A DNA stretch of 33,684 nt from NCBI GenBank assembly GCA_030998015.1, contig JARWMV010000156.1:1-33684 (forward strand), read 5' to 3'. The notes beneath the pieces are model-generated. The model worked only from the letters and a program-made list of their open reading frames with translations. It made no database searches and was not told where the DNA came from. Positions 1-8,499 of the stretch are shown here, piece by piece (the first letter of the stretch is position 1; every line of letters begins with the position of its first letter). The DNA comes from Ceratorhiza oryzae-sativae (taxonomy: Eukaryota; Basidiomycota; Agaricomycetes; Cantharellales; Ceratobasidiaceae). Both the position numbers and the translations under genes were made by a program.

Positions 1-436
1 AATACCCGCCTTTATTCATAATCCCTAATTTCCCAGTCAGCAGGCTGACTGTGCTACCGCGCTTGGTGGTGGAATCACCACCAAATGGCCCCCTTTGCCC
101 GTAACTCCGCGCCCCATAATGGAGAATAACCTCCAACCCGGTAGCCTTTGGTAGATTCAATTTATTAGAAATAGTCTCATCACGGATAAAGATAATTTAC
201 ATTCTGGATATCTCTGATGGTAAAAAAGATAAAAAGGCCAGGCAGTAGGTGATTTCCATCCGTTTTTCCTGCTGAACATCTGTGATGGTCTGTAAGAAAA
301 ATGAACGAAAAATGCATAGGCCGTGCGTGAAGATAAATGTAGAGCTCATCTAAAATTAGTCTGGCCTCTATCTCGGTCAACATCGTTCCGTGGTTTGCTT
401 CCATGCAAGATTTATAAAATCTTGCTGGACCTGTAT
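1..436 (-). other. Unassigned, possibly structured non-coding stretch
   Basis: No convincing gene. Short open frames in two overlapping minus-strand frames near 180-404 change with a single A-run indel between the repeat copies, so they are unlikely to be real. Minus-strand bases around 60-120 include a self-complementary stretch (GGTGGTGGAATCACCACC on plus). The words CTACCGCGCTTGGTGGTGGA recur in altered form at about 4352-4378. I could not match this to rRNA, rnpB or an intron class. It recurs at 5859-6293 and 11721-12155. Confidence 0.4.
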
Positions 437-659
437 CCGCCGGCGTTAGAGGGAATCCTCAGATGAGGTAGCCTTGACCATGAGTCTCATGGTCCAGGCT
501 ACCTCCCATAAAAGATTCCCTCGTAGAAAATGACGACCGTTCGTCATTTTCAGCCGGCGGCTAAATATCGATATTATGCCGCGCACTAGCAATCGCAAAC
601 GGTTGCGATTGCTCACGTTGGTTGGTGGGACAAGTCCCACCAGCAACTAACGCGCGCGG
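437..659 (+). mobile_element. Family A palindromic element, copy 1 (with nested hairpin)
   Basis: The basic family A element is 172 bp. Domain 1 (bases 1-73) has outer stem CCGCCGGC/GCCGGCGG enclosing two hairpins: GAGGGAATC/GATTCCCTC and GAAAATGACGA/TCGTCATTTTC. A linker carries the palindrome AATATCGATATT. Domain 2 (bases 92-172) has outer stem CCGCGC/GCGCGG enclosing GCAATCGCAA/TTGCGATTGC and TGGTGGGAC/GTCCCACCA. In this copy a 50-bp hairpin is nested in the loop of the first hairpin, and one extra A is present. No reading frame is shared by all copies, so it has no protein of its own. It resembles in concept the double-hairpin elements of fungal mitochondria but is larger. Confidence 0.93.
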
Positions 660-869
660 GCCCCCGCTCTATCGGCTAAAATCTTAGGTGTAACCCAAGA
701 TTTCAGCCGCCCTGCCTAGAGAACTGCGCTTTAGCGCACGTCTTGGCAGGGGTAATAAAGCGGAGGGTCAACGACCCGTGGGCATTGTTAACGAGGCCGC
801 GTTCGCGGCGAGCCGCGCGCACGCCAGGGCCGCCTTGGCAAGCCAAGGCGTTCGCAGGCGTGCACGGGT
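660..869. mobile_element. Family C composite palindromic element, copy 1
   Basis: It starts CCCCCGCT and ends GCACGGGT. It contains a hairpin GGCTAAAATCTTAGG/CCCAAGATTTCAGCC, the 44-bp module D hairpin (CTGCGCTTTAGCGCA core), GAGGCCGCGTTCGCGGCGAG, and CCTTGGCAAGCCAAGG. Read backwards, it has the same backbone as family B but with different hairpins at the variable points. It abuts family A copy 1 directly. Confidence 0.8.
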
Positions 870-1737
870 AATAAACTTCAAATAGTTTAAGAACCAAGAA
901 CCCTATTACAATAGATATGTTTTGCGCTGCTAAAAAGGAATTTCTTCCTCTTCTTTTAATTACCCCTGCCAAGACGTGCGCTAAAGCGCAGTTGCCTAGG
1001 CAGGTTTATTTTAACCAACCCCAACAAATAGCCAAGGCTTGCGGTGTGATATATTCCGCTATAGCCATTGTAACATATTTTTTCCCATTAACTGTAAATA
1101 CCTTTAACAGTTCGTTAAGACAAGGTAAACTTCTAGTAGTTAAATAACAATAATATGAGCCGTCTCTTCTTCTCACCATTGACCCCCCAAACTGCCATTC
1201 CTTGACAATTCCTTAGGAAATGTCAAGGATTGATGTTTGGGGGTGTTTTTGGAAATCGCATTTCGGGCGTCCCCAGCGCGGCCGGCGCGGCCGAGAGTGC
1301 ATGATTTGGTGTCCCATTGATGGGACGCCAAATCTACATGCATTCTCGAGTGATAGAAGATATTCTATATGGAGCAACCCAACGTTGCATCTCCACTGAG
1401 GAGCTCCATTAGTTGAAGGTTTTCTAATACTCCCATCACCTAGAAGAGAACCCGCTAGAATTGACATTGCTTCAGCCGTTAATTTAATTTCAGATAGAAC
1501 AGAAGTAGGTAATCTCATTCCTACTGTAGACCCTAAACCAAGGGAGTATGGTATTAACGAAATACAATTCCAACTCTCTGATCGCGCCTTTAGGCGCGGC
1601 CTAAGCGCTGAGGACTCCTAAATTGGGGGTGATTTGCGCAGGCAAATCTACACCCCCAATTTGGGGTTTGATTAGGTTTAACATAATCAAGATTACGTGA
1701 ACCTGTGGAAATGGTTACATCTTTGGGGTAGATATAT

Positions 1738-1989
1738 GACCCGTGCACGCCTGCGAACGCCTTGGCTTAAGCCAAGCAAGCTTGGCTCATATTGACCTTA
1801 AGGTCAATAATCAAGCCAAGGCGGCCCTGGCGTGCGCGCGGCGTCTGATTCCGAGGTACCCTGGAACTGAAAGTTCCAGGGTACCTCGCAATACCTCGCC
1901 GCGAACGCGGCCTCGATAACCATACCCACGGGTCAACAGCATGTATTTATATATAAATACAATGCTGGTTGACCCTAAGCGGGGGTATG
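1738..1989 (+). mobile_element. Family B palindromic element, copy 1
   Basis: The backbone reads CCCGTGCACGCCTGCGAACG, then the CCTTGGC/GCCAAGG stem with a long hairpin insert, GGCCCTGGCGTGCGCGCGG, the GGTACCCTGGAAC/GTTCCAGGGTACC hairpin, GCGAACGC, and finally GGGTCAAC/GTTGACCC around an ATTTATATATAAAT palindrome. It is flanked by TATGA on the left and TATGA on the right. Removing the element and one ATGA rejoins the HEG-a frame as ...IASYIYPKDV..., which matches HEG-b (INSYIHPKSL). This shows the insertion site and a 4-5 bp duplication. Confidence 0.85.
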
Positions 1990-2052
1990 AAGCAATTCGG
2001 TCAGCATTACTAATTGTTCCCCAAGATTTAAGTGAAACTAAAGTATTTCTCA

Positions 2053-2087
2053 CCCGTGCCCGCCTACGATCGCAGCTCCGCCTCAAG
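2053..2087 (+). repeat. Family G short palindrome module
   Basis: A 35-bp module from CCCGTGCCCGCC to CGCCTCAAG with a GCGATCGC-like centre. It also occurs at 2952-2986 and 3769-3803 (and in copy 2), and in altered form near 16239. It interrupts HEG-a just before the RNT peptide, the same place where one interrupts HEG-b at 3769. Confidence 0.75.
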
Positions 2088-2139
2088 CGTGTCATTAAGT
2101 CATTAGTGAAATATTCCCTCTTACAAAACCCCAATTTAC

Positions 2140-2410
2140 CCTTATTCTTAAATATAGATTACCATTCAGGGTCGGACTATATCTTCTGTTAAATGTTTCC
2201 GTAGCTAAGAATTACAACACCAACTAGAACTTTTAAGTACCCGCTTTGAATAAAATTAGACAAGTGGATACTGTTAGGCCGGCAAGTGTTATAAATAACA
2301 GACTCACGTGTAGTCTCTGAGGCTTCATAAAGCCTGCTGATTGGTTATGTCATAAGATCAAAACAAATGACATCTTGACAACATTTTAAATAATTATTAA
2401 CATTATTAGT
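2140..2410 (-). other. Group I intron catalytic core
   Basis: On the minus strand the conserved R element reads GCCTCAGAGACTACACG (around 2312-2330) and the S element reads AAGATATAGTCCGACCC (around 2168-2186). Together these form the P3-P7 core of a group I intron. HEG-a begins just downstream, as expected for an ORF in a 3' loop. The flanking exons are not recognised, so the host gene is unknown. Family A copy 2 and the remnant of HEG-b lie upstream. Confidence 0.82.
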
Positions 2411-2639
2411 TATCATGATACGTCCCAGCATTTAGTGAATTGCGTGGATATATATTCCGGGGCGTAGGCCGCCATGCCCCGGTTCTACGGTTGGTTCCAA
2501 TGTAGAATTAATCCAGGACCAAGAAATTATTAACTTTATAAATAAGAATGACATAGACACAGAACAACCGCCGCGTGGTAGCGGGTTCCGCAAATAATAG
2601 ACCCCTAGCTACCGCGCTGAGGAGGGGAGTTTGTTATTT
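2411..2639. other. Unassigned stretch upstream of the group I core
   Basis: I see no gene. It contains hairpins (CCGGGGCGTAGGCCGCCATGCCCCGG region; CGCGTGGTAGCGGG / CTAGCTACCGCGC region). It may be exon or 5' intron sequence of an RNA gene, but I could not identify it. Confidence 0.35.
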
Positions 2640-2722
2640 TACACAGAGGAGTACTGAATTAATGAAATATAATGAAATATTTTATCAAAATTGGCTGAAG
2701 CTAAACGGAACTTAATTTATAC

Positions 2723-2894
2723 CCGCCGGCGTTAGAGGGAATCCTAAAGATTCCCTCGTAGAAAATGACGACCGTTCGTCATTTTCAGCCGGCGGCTAAA
2801 TATCGATATTATGCCGCGCACTAGCAATCGCAAACGGTTGCGATTGCTCACGTTGGTTGGTGGGACAAGTCCCACCAGCAACTAACGCGCGCGG
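2723..2894 (+). mobile_element. Family A element, copy 2
   Basis: The basic 172-bp form, inserted between the PYFG and YKLSSV pieces of HEG-b. The flanks (TTTATAC on the left, GAGATCC on the right) show no target-site duplication. Confidence 0.93.
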
Positions 2895-2951
2895 GAGATC
2901 CAAAATAAGGACTTACAATATTTCGAAATAAGTCCATAGAATGTTTCCTTA

Positions 2952-2986
2952 CCCGTGCCCGCCTACGATCGCAGCTCCGCCTCAAG
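2952..2986 (+). repeat. Family G short palindrome module in HEG-b
   Basis: The same 35-bp module as at 2053, here between the LSTNIT and KHSMDL pieces of HEG-b. The upstream flank is CCTTA. Confidence 0.75.
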
Positions 2987-3426
2987 TTATATTTGTACTT
3001 AAACCAAATTTACTCAAAAGGATTTGTTGAAGAATTTGTTGTTCAGTTAAACTGAAAGAATGAGTACATAGAACGAAACCGGAACCCATTCGGCCTCCGT
3101 CATCTTGGCTCCATATAGCAAGGGCCTGCGGCGTGATGTATTTCTTCCAACTCTCTGATCGCGCCTTTAGGCGCGGCCTAAGCGCTGAGGACTCCTAAAT
3201 TGGGGGTGATTTGCGCAGGCAAATCTACACCCCCAATTTGGGGGCAATAGACATTGTTACACATTTTTTACCATCAACTGCCCTCCCAAACATATGCAGC
3301 TACGCTGCATTGTTTGGGGGGGCAATTACCCCCCAACATGCTGTAAAGCATTGGGGGTCAACTGTGAAGGCTTCATACAGTTCGTTAAGACAAGGTAAAC
3401 TTCTGGTAGTTAGGTAACAATAAAAT

Positions 3427-3545
3427 GTCCCATCTCGTCTCATTACCATTGACCCCCCAAACAATGCAGCGTAGCTGCATTTGTTTGGGGTCAATGGCGC
3501 CACAAGTTTTGTGGCGCGCATTGCAATCATTGGGGGTCAGCTGTC
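3427..3545. repeat. Family F hairpin patch (AAACAATGCAGC type)
   Basis: It contains the hairpin CCCCCAAACAATGCAGCGTA ... TGCATTTGTTTGGGG, then GGCGCCACAAG/CTTGTGGCGC. Family F hairpins of this kind also occur at about 3283-3325, 5403-5443, 13600-13640, 14333-14372, 17338-17363, 17529-17568, 17805-17842, 26128-26168, 27043-27085 and 29807-29850. Here it replaces the first LAGLIDADG motif of HEG-b. Confidence 0.7.
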
Positions 3546-3806
3546 AGTTTAAATTGTGATAAAGCGAAAGTAGATAGTCGCATACCTATAGTAGAACCTA
3601 ACCCTTCGGAGTACGGAACTAATGCCTTGCACTCGTTATTAGGTTTAATTGATTCCAGGTTCTTAGGCCCTGTGGATATTGTTAAGCTTTTAGGGTGAAT
3701 ATAAGAATTAATTCGGTCGTTATTGCTAACATTTCCCCATGATTTCAGTAAGGTTGTTGTGTTTCTCACCCGTGCCCGCCTACGATCGCAGCTCCGCCTC
3801 AAGTCA

Positions 3807-4073
3807 TTAAATTATAAATAAAGTTAATTTGCTTAATCGATAATATGCTACTAAAATACTCAATCCTATAACTGACTCTGCTCCAGCTATTGCTATAATA
3901 TATACACCGAATGTTTGACCGATGTTATCATCGAAACCAAAAGAACTAATTAAAACAAGTAATGTTACAGCTAGTAACATTATCTCGATGGAAATGATTA
4001 ATAGGATAATATTTTTTCTATTCAATATAAATCCTAAAATTCCAATTAAAAACAGTATTATTGAAAGATTCAT
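3807..4073 (-). CDS. nad4L: NADH dehydrogenase subunit 4L (copy 1)
   Basis: A membrane subunit of respiratory complex I in the inner mitochondrial membrane, part of the proton-pumping arm. The 88-residue protein starts MNLSIILFLIGILGFILNRK and has three hydrophobic segments at about 1-17, 24-48 and 56-78. The family signature ISIEIMLLAV (with the conserved membrane Glu) and the IAGAESVIGLSILVAYYR segment are both present. The length matches fungal nad4L. The last residues (SKLTLFII) are unlike the usual ending and run up to HEG-b. The usual fungal overlap with nad5 is absent. The start is the ATG after an AT-rich leader. An identical copy is at 9667-9933. No palindrome interrupts the gene. 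Confidence 0.96.
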   Translation of the reverse strand: MNLSIILFLIGILGFILNRKNIILLIISIEIMLLAVTLLVLISSFGFDDNIGQTFGVYIIAIAGAESVIGLSILVAYYRLSKLTLFII

Positions 4074-4785
4074 AATTTATATTTTTTATTTTATTCTTTT
4101 TGTGCGTCCTAAATTGCACTCTGACCCGATATAGTTAAGATCGAATCATTGTCAACCACACGAAAGATGAGGCTGCCCTAGCCTGAAGCATGAGGCCGCA
4201 TGCTAGTTAACGCTTTATTTTGGGGTTTCCAGACATGAACAAAAAAAAGTAATAAAACCTCGTTCCTTTTGATGGGAACGACGTAGTAGAGGTTGCTACC
4301 GAAGGGAGTTTGGTATTCACAACTCCTATAACCCAAATTTAACTTAGGGACCTACGCTACCGTGCTTGGTGGTGGAATCTCCAAGCGCAGTAAGTCTTCC
4401 AGGATGGAGATTAATCTTCATCTCTCCCTCCACAGTACTGACATAGTCAGTATTGGATAACCCTGGGGAAATTAGCCGTTCGGCAACGTCCTGATGGGTC
4501 CCTCAGGACTCCTCCCAACCACGATAAGTCCCCTAGCTGGGCCGGCTCCTCAAAGTCCATACGGCGGCGGGGTAGTTGCCATAATCTTGCCCCACCGCGC
4601 TCTTTGATCGCCCGAAGGGCGGCCTAAGCGCGGTGGCAGGACGGCAATGGGTGCTGCCCAACCCCGCCCCGCCTTAGTATTCAGGGGGGGGGAAATAAGG
4701 CGCGCTGAATCCCGGAAAACATGTTTTCCGGGATTCCTGGTCTTATCGGAGTCTGTGTCTAAATTTAGGGGCTTGACAATCCCAT
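4074..4785 (-). other. Unassigned stretch between tRNA and nad4L
   Basis: No reading frame is supported. It holds many local stems, e.g. CTCGTTCC/GGAACGAC at 4259-4281, GACATAGTC, CAGTACTG-like pairs, and GAATCCCGGAAAACATG/CATGTTTTCCGGGATTC at 4708-4735. An E module (GCGCTCTTTGATCGCC...GGCCTAAGCGC) is inserted at about 4597-4634. A motif ATTCCACCACCAAGC on the minus strand is shared with the 1-436 stretch. It may be a fragmented rRNA or other structural RNA, but no diagnostic rRNA motif was found. Confidence 0.4.
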
Positions 4786-4858
4786 CGGGTCCTATCGGAA
4801 TCGAACCGATATAATCCTAAGTGACGCTTAGGGGCTTTACCTATTAAGCTAACAACCC
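4786..4858 (-). tRNA. tRNA, anticodon probably GUC (Asp), copy 1
   Basis: The minus-strand 73-nt cloverleaf has acceptor GGGTTGT/AGGACCC with one G-G mismatch and a T-G pair, D stem GCTT/AAGC, anticodon stem CCTAA/TTAGG, variable loop ATTAT, and T arm ATCGG-TTCGATT-CCGAT, with discriminator G. The 7-nt anticodon loop is GCGTCAC, which puts GTC at 34-36. Base 33 is then C rather than the near-universal T, and 32-38 can pair. The identity is therefore uncertain, and it could be a decaying or atypical tRNA. Confidence 0.75.
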
Positions 4859-5002
4859 TTATGTTTGAACTTTATACTTTCCTTTTCACCACCGCCCCAT
4901 CCCTATGTCAAGTTAGCCCGACACAGGCGGCATAGTCCCTGCCTGCGTAATATTGTACTTGACCCGTAGCCTCTTCCCGTCCTCGCCCCCACAAATTGAT
5001 GT
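4859..5002. other. Short unassigned stretch upstream of tRNA
   Basis: I see no gene. The C run near 4885 differs by 2 bp between repeat copies. Confidence 0.3.
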
Positions 5003-5174
5003 CCGCCGGCGTTAGAGGGAATCCTAAAGATTCCCTCGTAGAAAATGACGACCGTTCGTCATTTTCAGCCGGCGGCTAAATATCGATATTATGCCGCGCA
5101 CTAGCAATCGCAAACGGTTGCGATTGCTCACGTTGGTTGGTGGGACAAGTCCCACCAGCAACTAACGCGCGCGG
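5003..5174 (+). mobile_element. Family A element, copy 3
   Basis: The basic 172-bp form. Flanks are TTGATGT on the left and GCCTACG on the right, with no target duplication. It abuts a palindrome patch containing module D and two E modules. Confidence 0.93.
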
Positions 5175-5400
5175 GCCTACGCAAAGCATCACCCCGCTAA
5201 TCGATACCCCTGCCAAGACGTGCGCTAAAGCGCAGTTCTCTAGGCAGGGTGTAGATTTGCCTTCGCAAATCATCGATTAGTTGAGCCCTCCGCGCTTAGG
5301 CCGCCCTGCGGGCGATCAAAGAGCGCGGAGGGATTTGTAAGGAGCGTTCAGCGCTTAGGCCGCGCCTAAAGGCGCGATCAAAGAGCGGTGCCCAACTCCT
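5175..5400. repeat. Composite palindrome patch (modules D and E)
   Basis: In order: TAATCGAT, module D (CTGCCTAGAGAACTGCGC reverse form), GATTTGCCTTCGCAAATC, ATCGATTA, and E modules CCTCCGCGC...GCGCGGAGG and GCGCTTAGGCCGCGCC...GGCGCG. The outer ATCGATTAG/CTAATCGAT pairing encloses module D. The reverse complement of the whole patch occurs at 14975-15196, and parts occur at 15740-15880, 21185-21325 and 26345-26490. Confidence 0.75.
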
Positions 5401-5858
5401 GCCCCCCAAACATGTGCAGCTACGCTGCATTGTTTGAGGGGCATACGCCCCCCAATAAGGTAATGGCCCCCCCCCCCCAATACGTTGGCCCGTAGGGCGT
5501 GCCTTACAGGCTTGGTAACGCATTGGGAGGCCATTGCCTTGTTGGGGGTCTACGATAAGTATTCTTATCGTGGTTGGGTCACGGTTGGGGTATAGGGGGT
5601 AGGGCCTCACCTGATTCCCAGGCGGGATAGATCAAAGCTGCTCTCATGCATTATTTTGATCATGATGGAGTTACGCGGTATTGCCCAGCTCCCCGCCTTC
5701 GGAAATTGACGTCTGCAAAAAAGTCAGTTGGTCTGACCAGATCAACTTCCGTCAATTATCCTTCGACTGGGCCCAGTGTACTCTAAATAGGGTTGGAAAG
5801 GGAAGGCTCACGTTCGATCGATCGCGGCTCTATTTAACAGATATAAGATCATTCACCC
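5401..5858. other. Unassigned stretch at the repeat junction
   Basis: The left part (5403-5560) is a family F patch with the hairpin pair AATGCGTTACC...CCAACGTATTGGG. The right part (5600-5858) has no supported gene. Minus-strand TAATTGACGG and AATACCGCG faintly recall small-subunit rRNA words, but they occur in the wrong order and without flanking conservation, so I do not call rRNA. Confidence 0.35.
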
Positions 5859-6293
5859 AATACCCGCCTTTATTCATAATCCCTAATTTCCCAGTCAGCA
5901 GGCTGACTGTGCTACCGCGCTTGGTGGTGGAATCACCACCAAATGGCCCCCTTTGCCCGTAACTCCGCGCCCCATAATGGAGAATAACCTCCAACCCGGT
6001 AGCCTTTGGTAGATTCAATTTATTAGAAATAGTCTCATCACGGATAAAGATAATTTACATTCTGGATATCTCTGATGGTAAAAAGATAAAAAGGCCAGGC
6101 AGTAGGTGATTTCCATCCGTTTTTCCTGCTGAACATCTGTGATGGTCTGTAAGAAAAATGAACGAAAAATGCATAGGCCGTGCGTGAAGATAAATGTAGA
6201 GCTCATCTAAAATTAGTCTGGCCTCTATCTCGGTCAACATCGTTCCGTGGTTTGCTTCCATGCAAGATTTATAAAATCTTGCTGGACCTGTAT
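5859..6293 (-). other. Unassigned stretch, copy of 1-436
   Basis: It differs from 1-436 by one A. That indel changes the reading frame of the short open frames, which argues against coding. Confidence 0.4.
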
Positions 6294-6515
6294 CCGCCGG
6301 CGTTAGAGGGAATCCTCAGATGAGGTAGCCTTGACCATGAGTCTCATGGTCCAGGCTACCTCCCATAAAGATTCCCTCGTAGAAAATGACGACCGTTCGT
6401 CATTTTCAGCCGGCGGCTAAATATCGATATTATGCCGCGCACTAGCAATCGCAAACGGTTGCGATTGCTCACGTTGGTTGGTGGGACAAGTCCCACCAGC
6501 AACTAACGCGCGCGG
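6294..6515 (+). mobile_element. Family A element, copy 4 (with nested hairpin)
   Basis: 222 bp: the basic element plus the 50-bp hairpin in the first loop. It corresponds to copy 1. Confidence 0.93.
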
Positions 6516-6725
6516 GCCCCCGCTCTATCGGCTAAAATCTTAGGTGTAACCCAAGATTTCAGCCGCCCTGCCTAGAGAACTGCGCTTTAGCGCACGTCTT
6601 GGCAGGGGTAATAAAGCGGAGGGTCAACGACCCGTGGGCATTGTTAACGAGGCCGCGTTCGCGGCGAGCCGCGCGCACGCCAGGGCCGCCTTGGCAAGCC
6701 AAGGCGTTCGCAGGCGTGCACGGGT
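6516..6725. mobile_element. Family C composite element, copy 2
   Basis: Matches 660-869. Confidence 0.8.
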
Positions 6726-6729
6726 AATA

Positions 6730-7995
6730 AACTTCAAATAGTTTAAGAACCAAGAACCCTATTACAATAGATATGTTTTGCGCTGCTAAAAAGGAATTTC
6801 TTCCTCTTCTTTTAATTACCCCTGCCAAGACGTGCGCTAAAGCGCAGTTGCCTAGGCAGGTTTATTTTAACCAACCCCAACAAATAGCCAAGGCTTGCGG
6901 TGTGATATATTCCGCTATAGCCATTGTAACATATTTTTTCCCATTAACTGTAAATACCTTTAACAGTTCGTTAAGACAAGGTAAACTTCTAGTAGTTAAA
7001 TAACAATAATATGAGCCGTCTCTTCTTCTCACCATTGACCCCCCAAACTGCCATTCCTTGACAATTCCTTAGGAAATGTCAAGGATTGATGTTTGGGGGT
7101 GTTTTTGGAAATCGCATTTCGGGCGTCCCCAGCGCGGCCGGCGCGGCCGAGAGTGCATGATTTGGTGTCCCATTGATGGGACGCCAAATCTACATGCATT
7201 CTCGAGTGATAGAAGATATTCTATATGGAGCAACCCAACGTTGCATCTCCACTGAGGAGCTCCATTAGTTGAAGGTTTTCTAATACTCCCATCACCTAGA
7301 AGAGAACCCGCTAGAATTGACATTGCTTCAGCCGTTAATTTAATTTCAGATAGAACAGAAGTAGGTAATCTCATTCCTACTGTAGACCCTAAACCAAGGG
7401 AGTATGGTATTAACGAAATACAATTCCAACTCTCTGATCGCGCCTTTAGGCGCGGCCTAAGCGCTGAGGACTCCTAAATTGGGGGTGATTTGCGCAGGCA
7501 AATCTACACCCCCAATTTGGGGTTTGATTAGGTTTAACATAATCAAGATTACGTGAACCTGTGGAAATGGTTACATCTTTGGGGTAGATATATGACCCGT
7601 GCACGCCTGCGAACGCCTTGGCTTAAGCCAAGCAAGCTTGGCTCATATTGACCTTAAGGTCAATAATCAAGCCAAGGCGGCCCTGGCGTGCGCGCGGCGT
7701 CTGATTCCGAGGTACCCTGGAACTGAAAGTTCCAGGGTACCTCGCAATACCTCGCCGCGAACGCGGCCTCGATAACCATACCCACGGGTCAACAGCATGT
7801 ATTTATATATAAATACAATGCTGGTTGACCCTAAGCGGGGGTATGAAGCAATTCGGTCAGCATTACTAATTGTTCCCCAAGATTTAAGTGAAACTAAAGT
7901 ATTTCTCACCCGTGCCCGCCTACGATCGCAGCTCCGCCTCAAGCGTGTCATTAAGTCATTAGTGAAATATTCCCTCTTACAAAACCCCAATTTAC
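6730..7995 (-). pseudogene. HEG-a, second tandem copy (broken LAGLIDADG gene)
   Basis: Same pieces and insertions as 874-2139, including the family B element at 7594-7845 and the G module at 7909-7943. Confidence 0.8.
7594..7845 (+). mobile_element. Family B element, copy 2
   Basis: Tandem-repeat counterpart of 1738-1989, with the same TATGA flanks. Confidence 0.85.
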
Positions 7996-8270
7996 CCTTA
8001 TTCTTAAATATAGATTACCATTCAGGGTCGGACTATATCTTCTGTTAAATGTTTCCGTAGCTAAGAATTACAACACCAAACTAGAACTTTTAAGTACCCG
8101 CTTTGAATAAAATTAGACAAGTGGATACTGTTAGGCCGGCAAGTGTTATAAATAACAGACTCACGTGTAGTCTCTGAGGCTTCATAAAGCCTGCTGATTG
8201 GTTATGTCATAAGATCAAAACAAATGACATCTTGACAACATTTTAAATAATTATTAACATTATTAGTTAT
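7996..8270 (-). other. Group I intron core, second tandem copy
   Basis: Same R and S elements as at 2140-2410. Confidence 0.82.
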
Positions 8271-8499
8271 CATGATACGTCCCAGCAGCATTTAGTGAAT
8301 TGCGTGGATATATATTCCGGGGCGTAGGCCGCCATGCCCCGGTTCTACGGTTGGTTCCAATGTAGAATTAATCCAGGACCAAGAAATTATTAACTTTATA
8401 AATAAGAATGACATAGACACAGAACAACCGCCGCGTGGTAGCGGGTTCCGCAAATAATAGACCCCTAGCTACCGCGCTGAGGAGGGGAGTTTGTTATTT

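Larger units (their letters stand above)
874..2139 (-). pseudogene. LAGLIDADG homing endonuclease (HEG-a) broken by palindromes
   Basis: A double-motif LAGLIDADG DNA endonuclease (LAGLIDADG_2 type), which normally promotes intron homing. Minus-strand pieces in order: VRNTLVSLKSWGTISNADRIAS (up to about 1990), SYIYPKDVTISTGSRNLDY (about 1737-1670), LIPYSLGLGSTVGMRLP then SILAGSLLGDGSI, the first catalytic motif (about 1580-1380), then YLTTRSLPCLNELLKVFTVN and EYITPQALAICWG before the second motif (1145-1010). Between the pieces sit a family G module (2053-2087), a family B element (1738-1989), hairpin patches (1598-1665 and 1175-1345) and module D (961-1005). The start of the second catalytic motif is lost. 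It lies 3' of a group I core and is inferred to be that intron's ORF. Confidence 0.8.
2640..3803 (-). pseudogene. LAGLIDADG homing endonuclease (HEG-b) broken by palindromes
   Basis: A paralogue of HEG-a lying directly after nad4L. Minus-strand pieces: VRNTTTLLKSWGNVSNNDRI through GSTIGMRLSTFALSQFKLTA (3768-3540), then CYLTTRSLPCLNELYEAFTV (3420-3362), GKKCVTMSI (about 3270-3242), KKYITPQALAIWSQDDGG with the second catalytic motif (3152-3100), then GFVLCTHSFSLTEQQILQQI (to about 2987), KHSMDLFRNIVSPYFG (2951-2896), and the terminal YKLSSV before a TAG (about 2715-2695). Inserted are two hairpin patches, an E/F patch (3160-3240), family G modules and family A copy 2. The region of the first catalytic motif has been replaced by the hairpin patch at 3427-3540. 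The gene cannot make an active enzyme as it stands. Confidence 0.82.
1..5858. repeat. 5.86-kb tandem repeat, copy 1 (left end cut by window)
   Basis: The sequence beginning at 1 recurs at 5859 and at 11721. Each full unit contains nad4L, a tRNA, a group I intron core, two broken LAGLIDADG genes, three family A elements, and family B, C and smaller palindromes. Compared with copy 2, I see only indels: one base in an A run near 217-222, one near 507, one near 2219, three near 2430 and two in a C run near 4885. No substitutions were noticed. The near-identity means either a very recent duplication, strong gene conversion, or an assembly duplication of one locus. Confidence 0.93.

Noticed and set aside
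180..404. Minus-strand frame MEANHGTMLTEIEARL... as a real gene
   Set aside because: A one-base A-run difference between tandem copies changes its C-terminus, an overlapping frame is equally open, and I recognise no family.
437..972. Short open frames running through the palindromes (e.g. the ones beginning MAGVIKRR or [13 protein letters not shown])
   Set aside because: They are translations of hairpin modules, repeated wherever the modules occur, with no conserved frame across element variants.
3922..4134. Plus-strand open frame opposite nad4L
   Set aside because: It is the antisense shadow of nad4L, with AT-rich low-complexity content.
4099..4160. Group II intron 5' end (GTGCG on the plus strand)
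   Set aside because: No domain V is found downstream on that strand, and all genes lie on the other strand.
5640..5962. Small-subunit rRNA suggested by TAATTGACGG and AATACCGCG on the minus strand
   Set aside because: The two words occur in the wrong order for SSU rRNA and lack the flanking conserved sequence.
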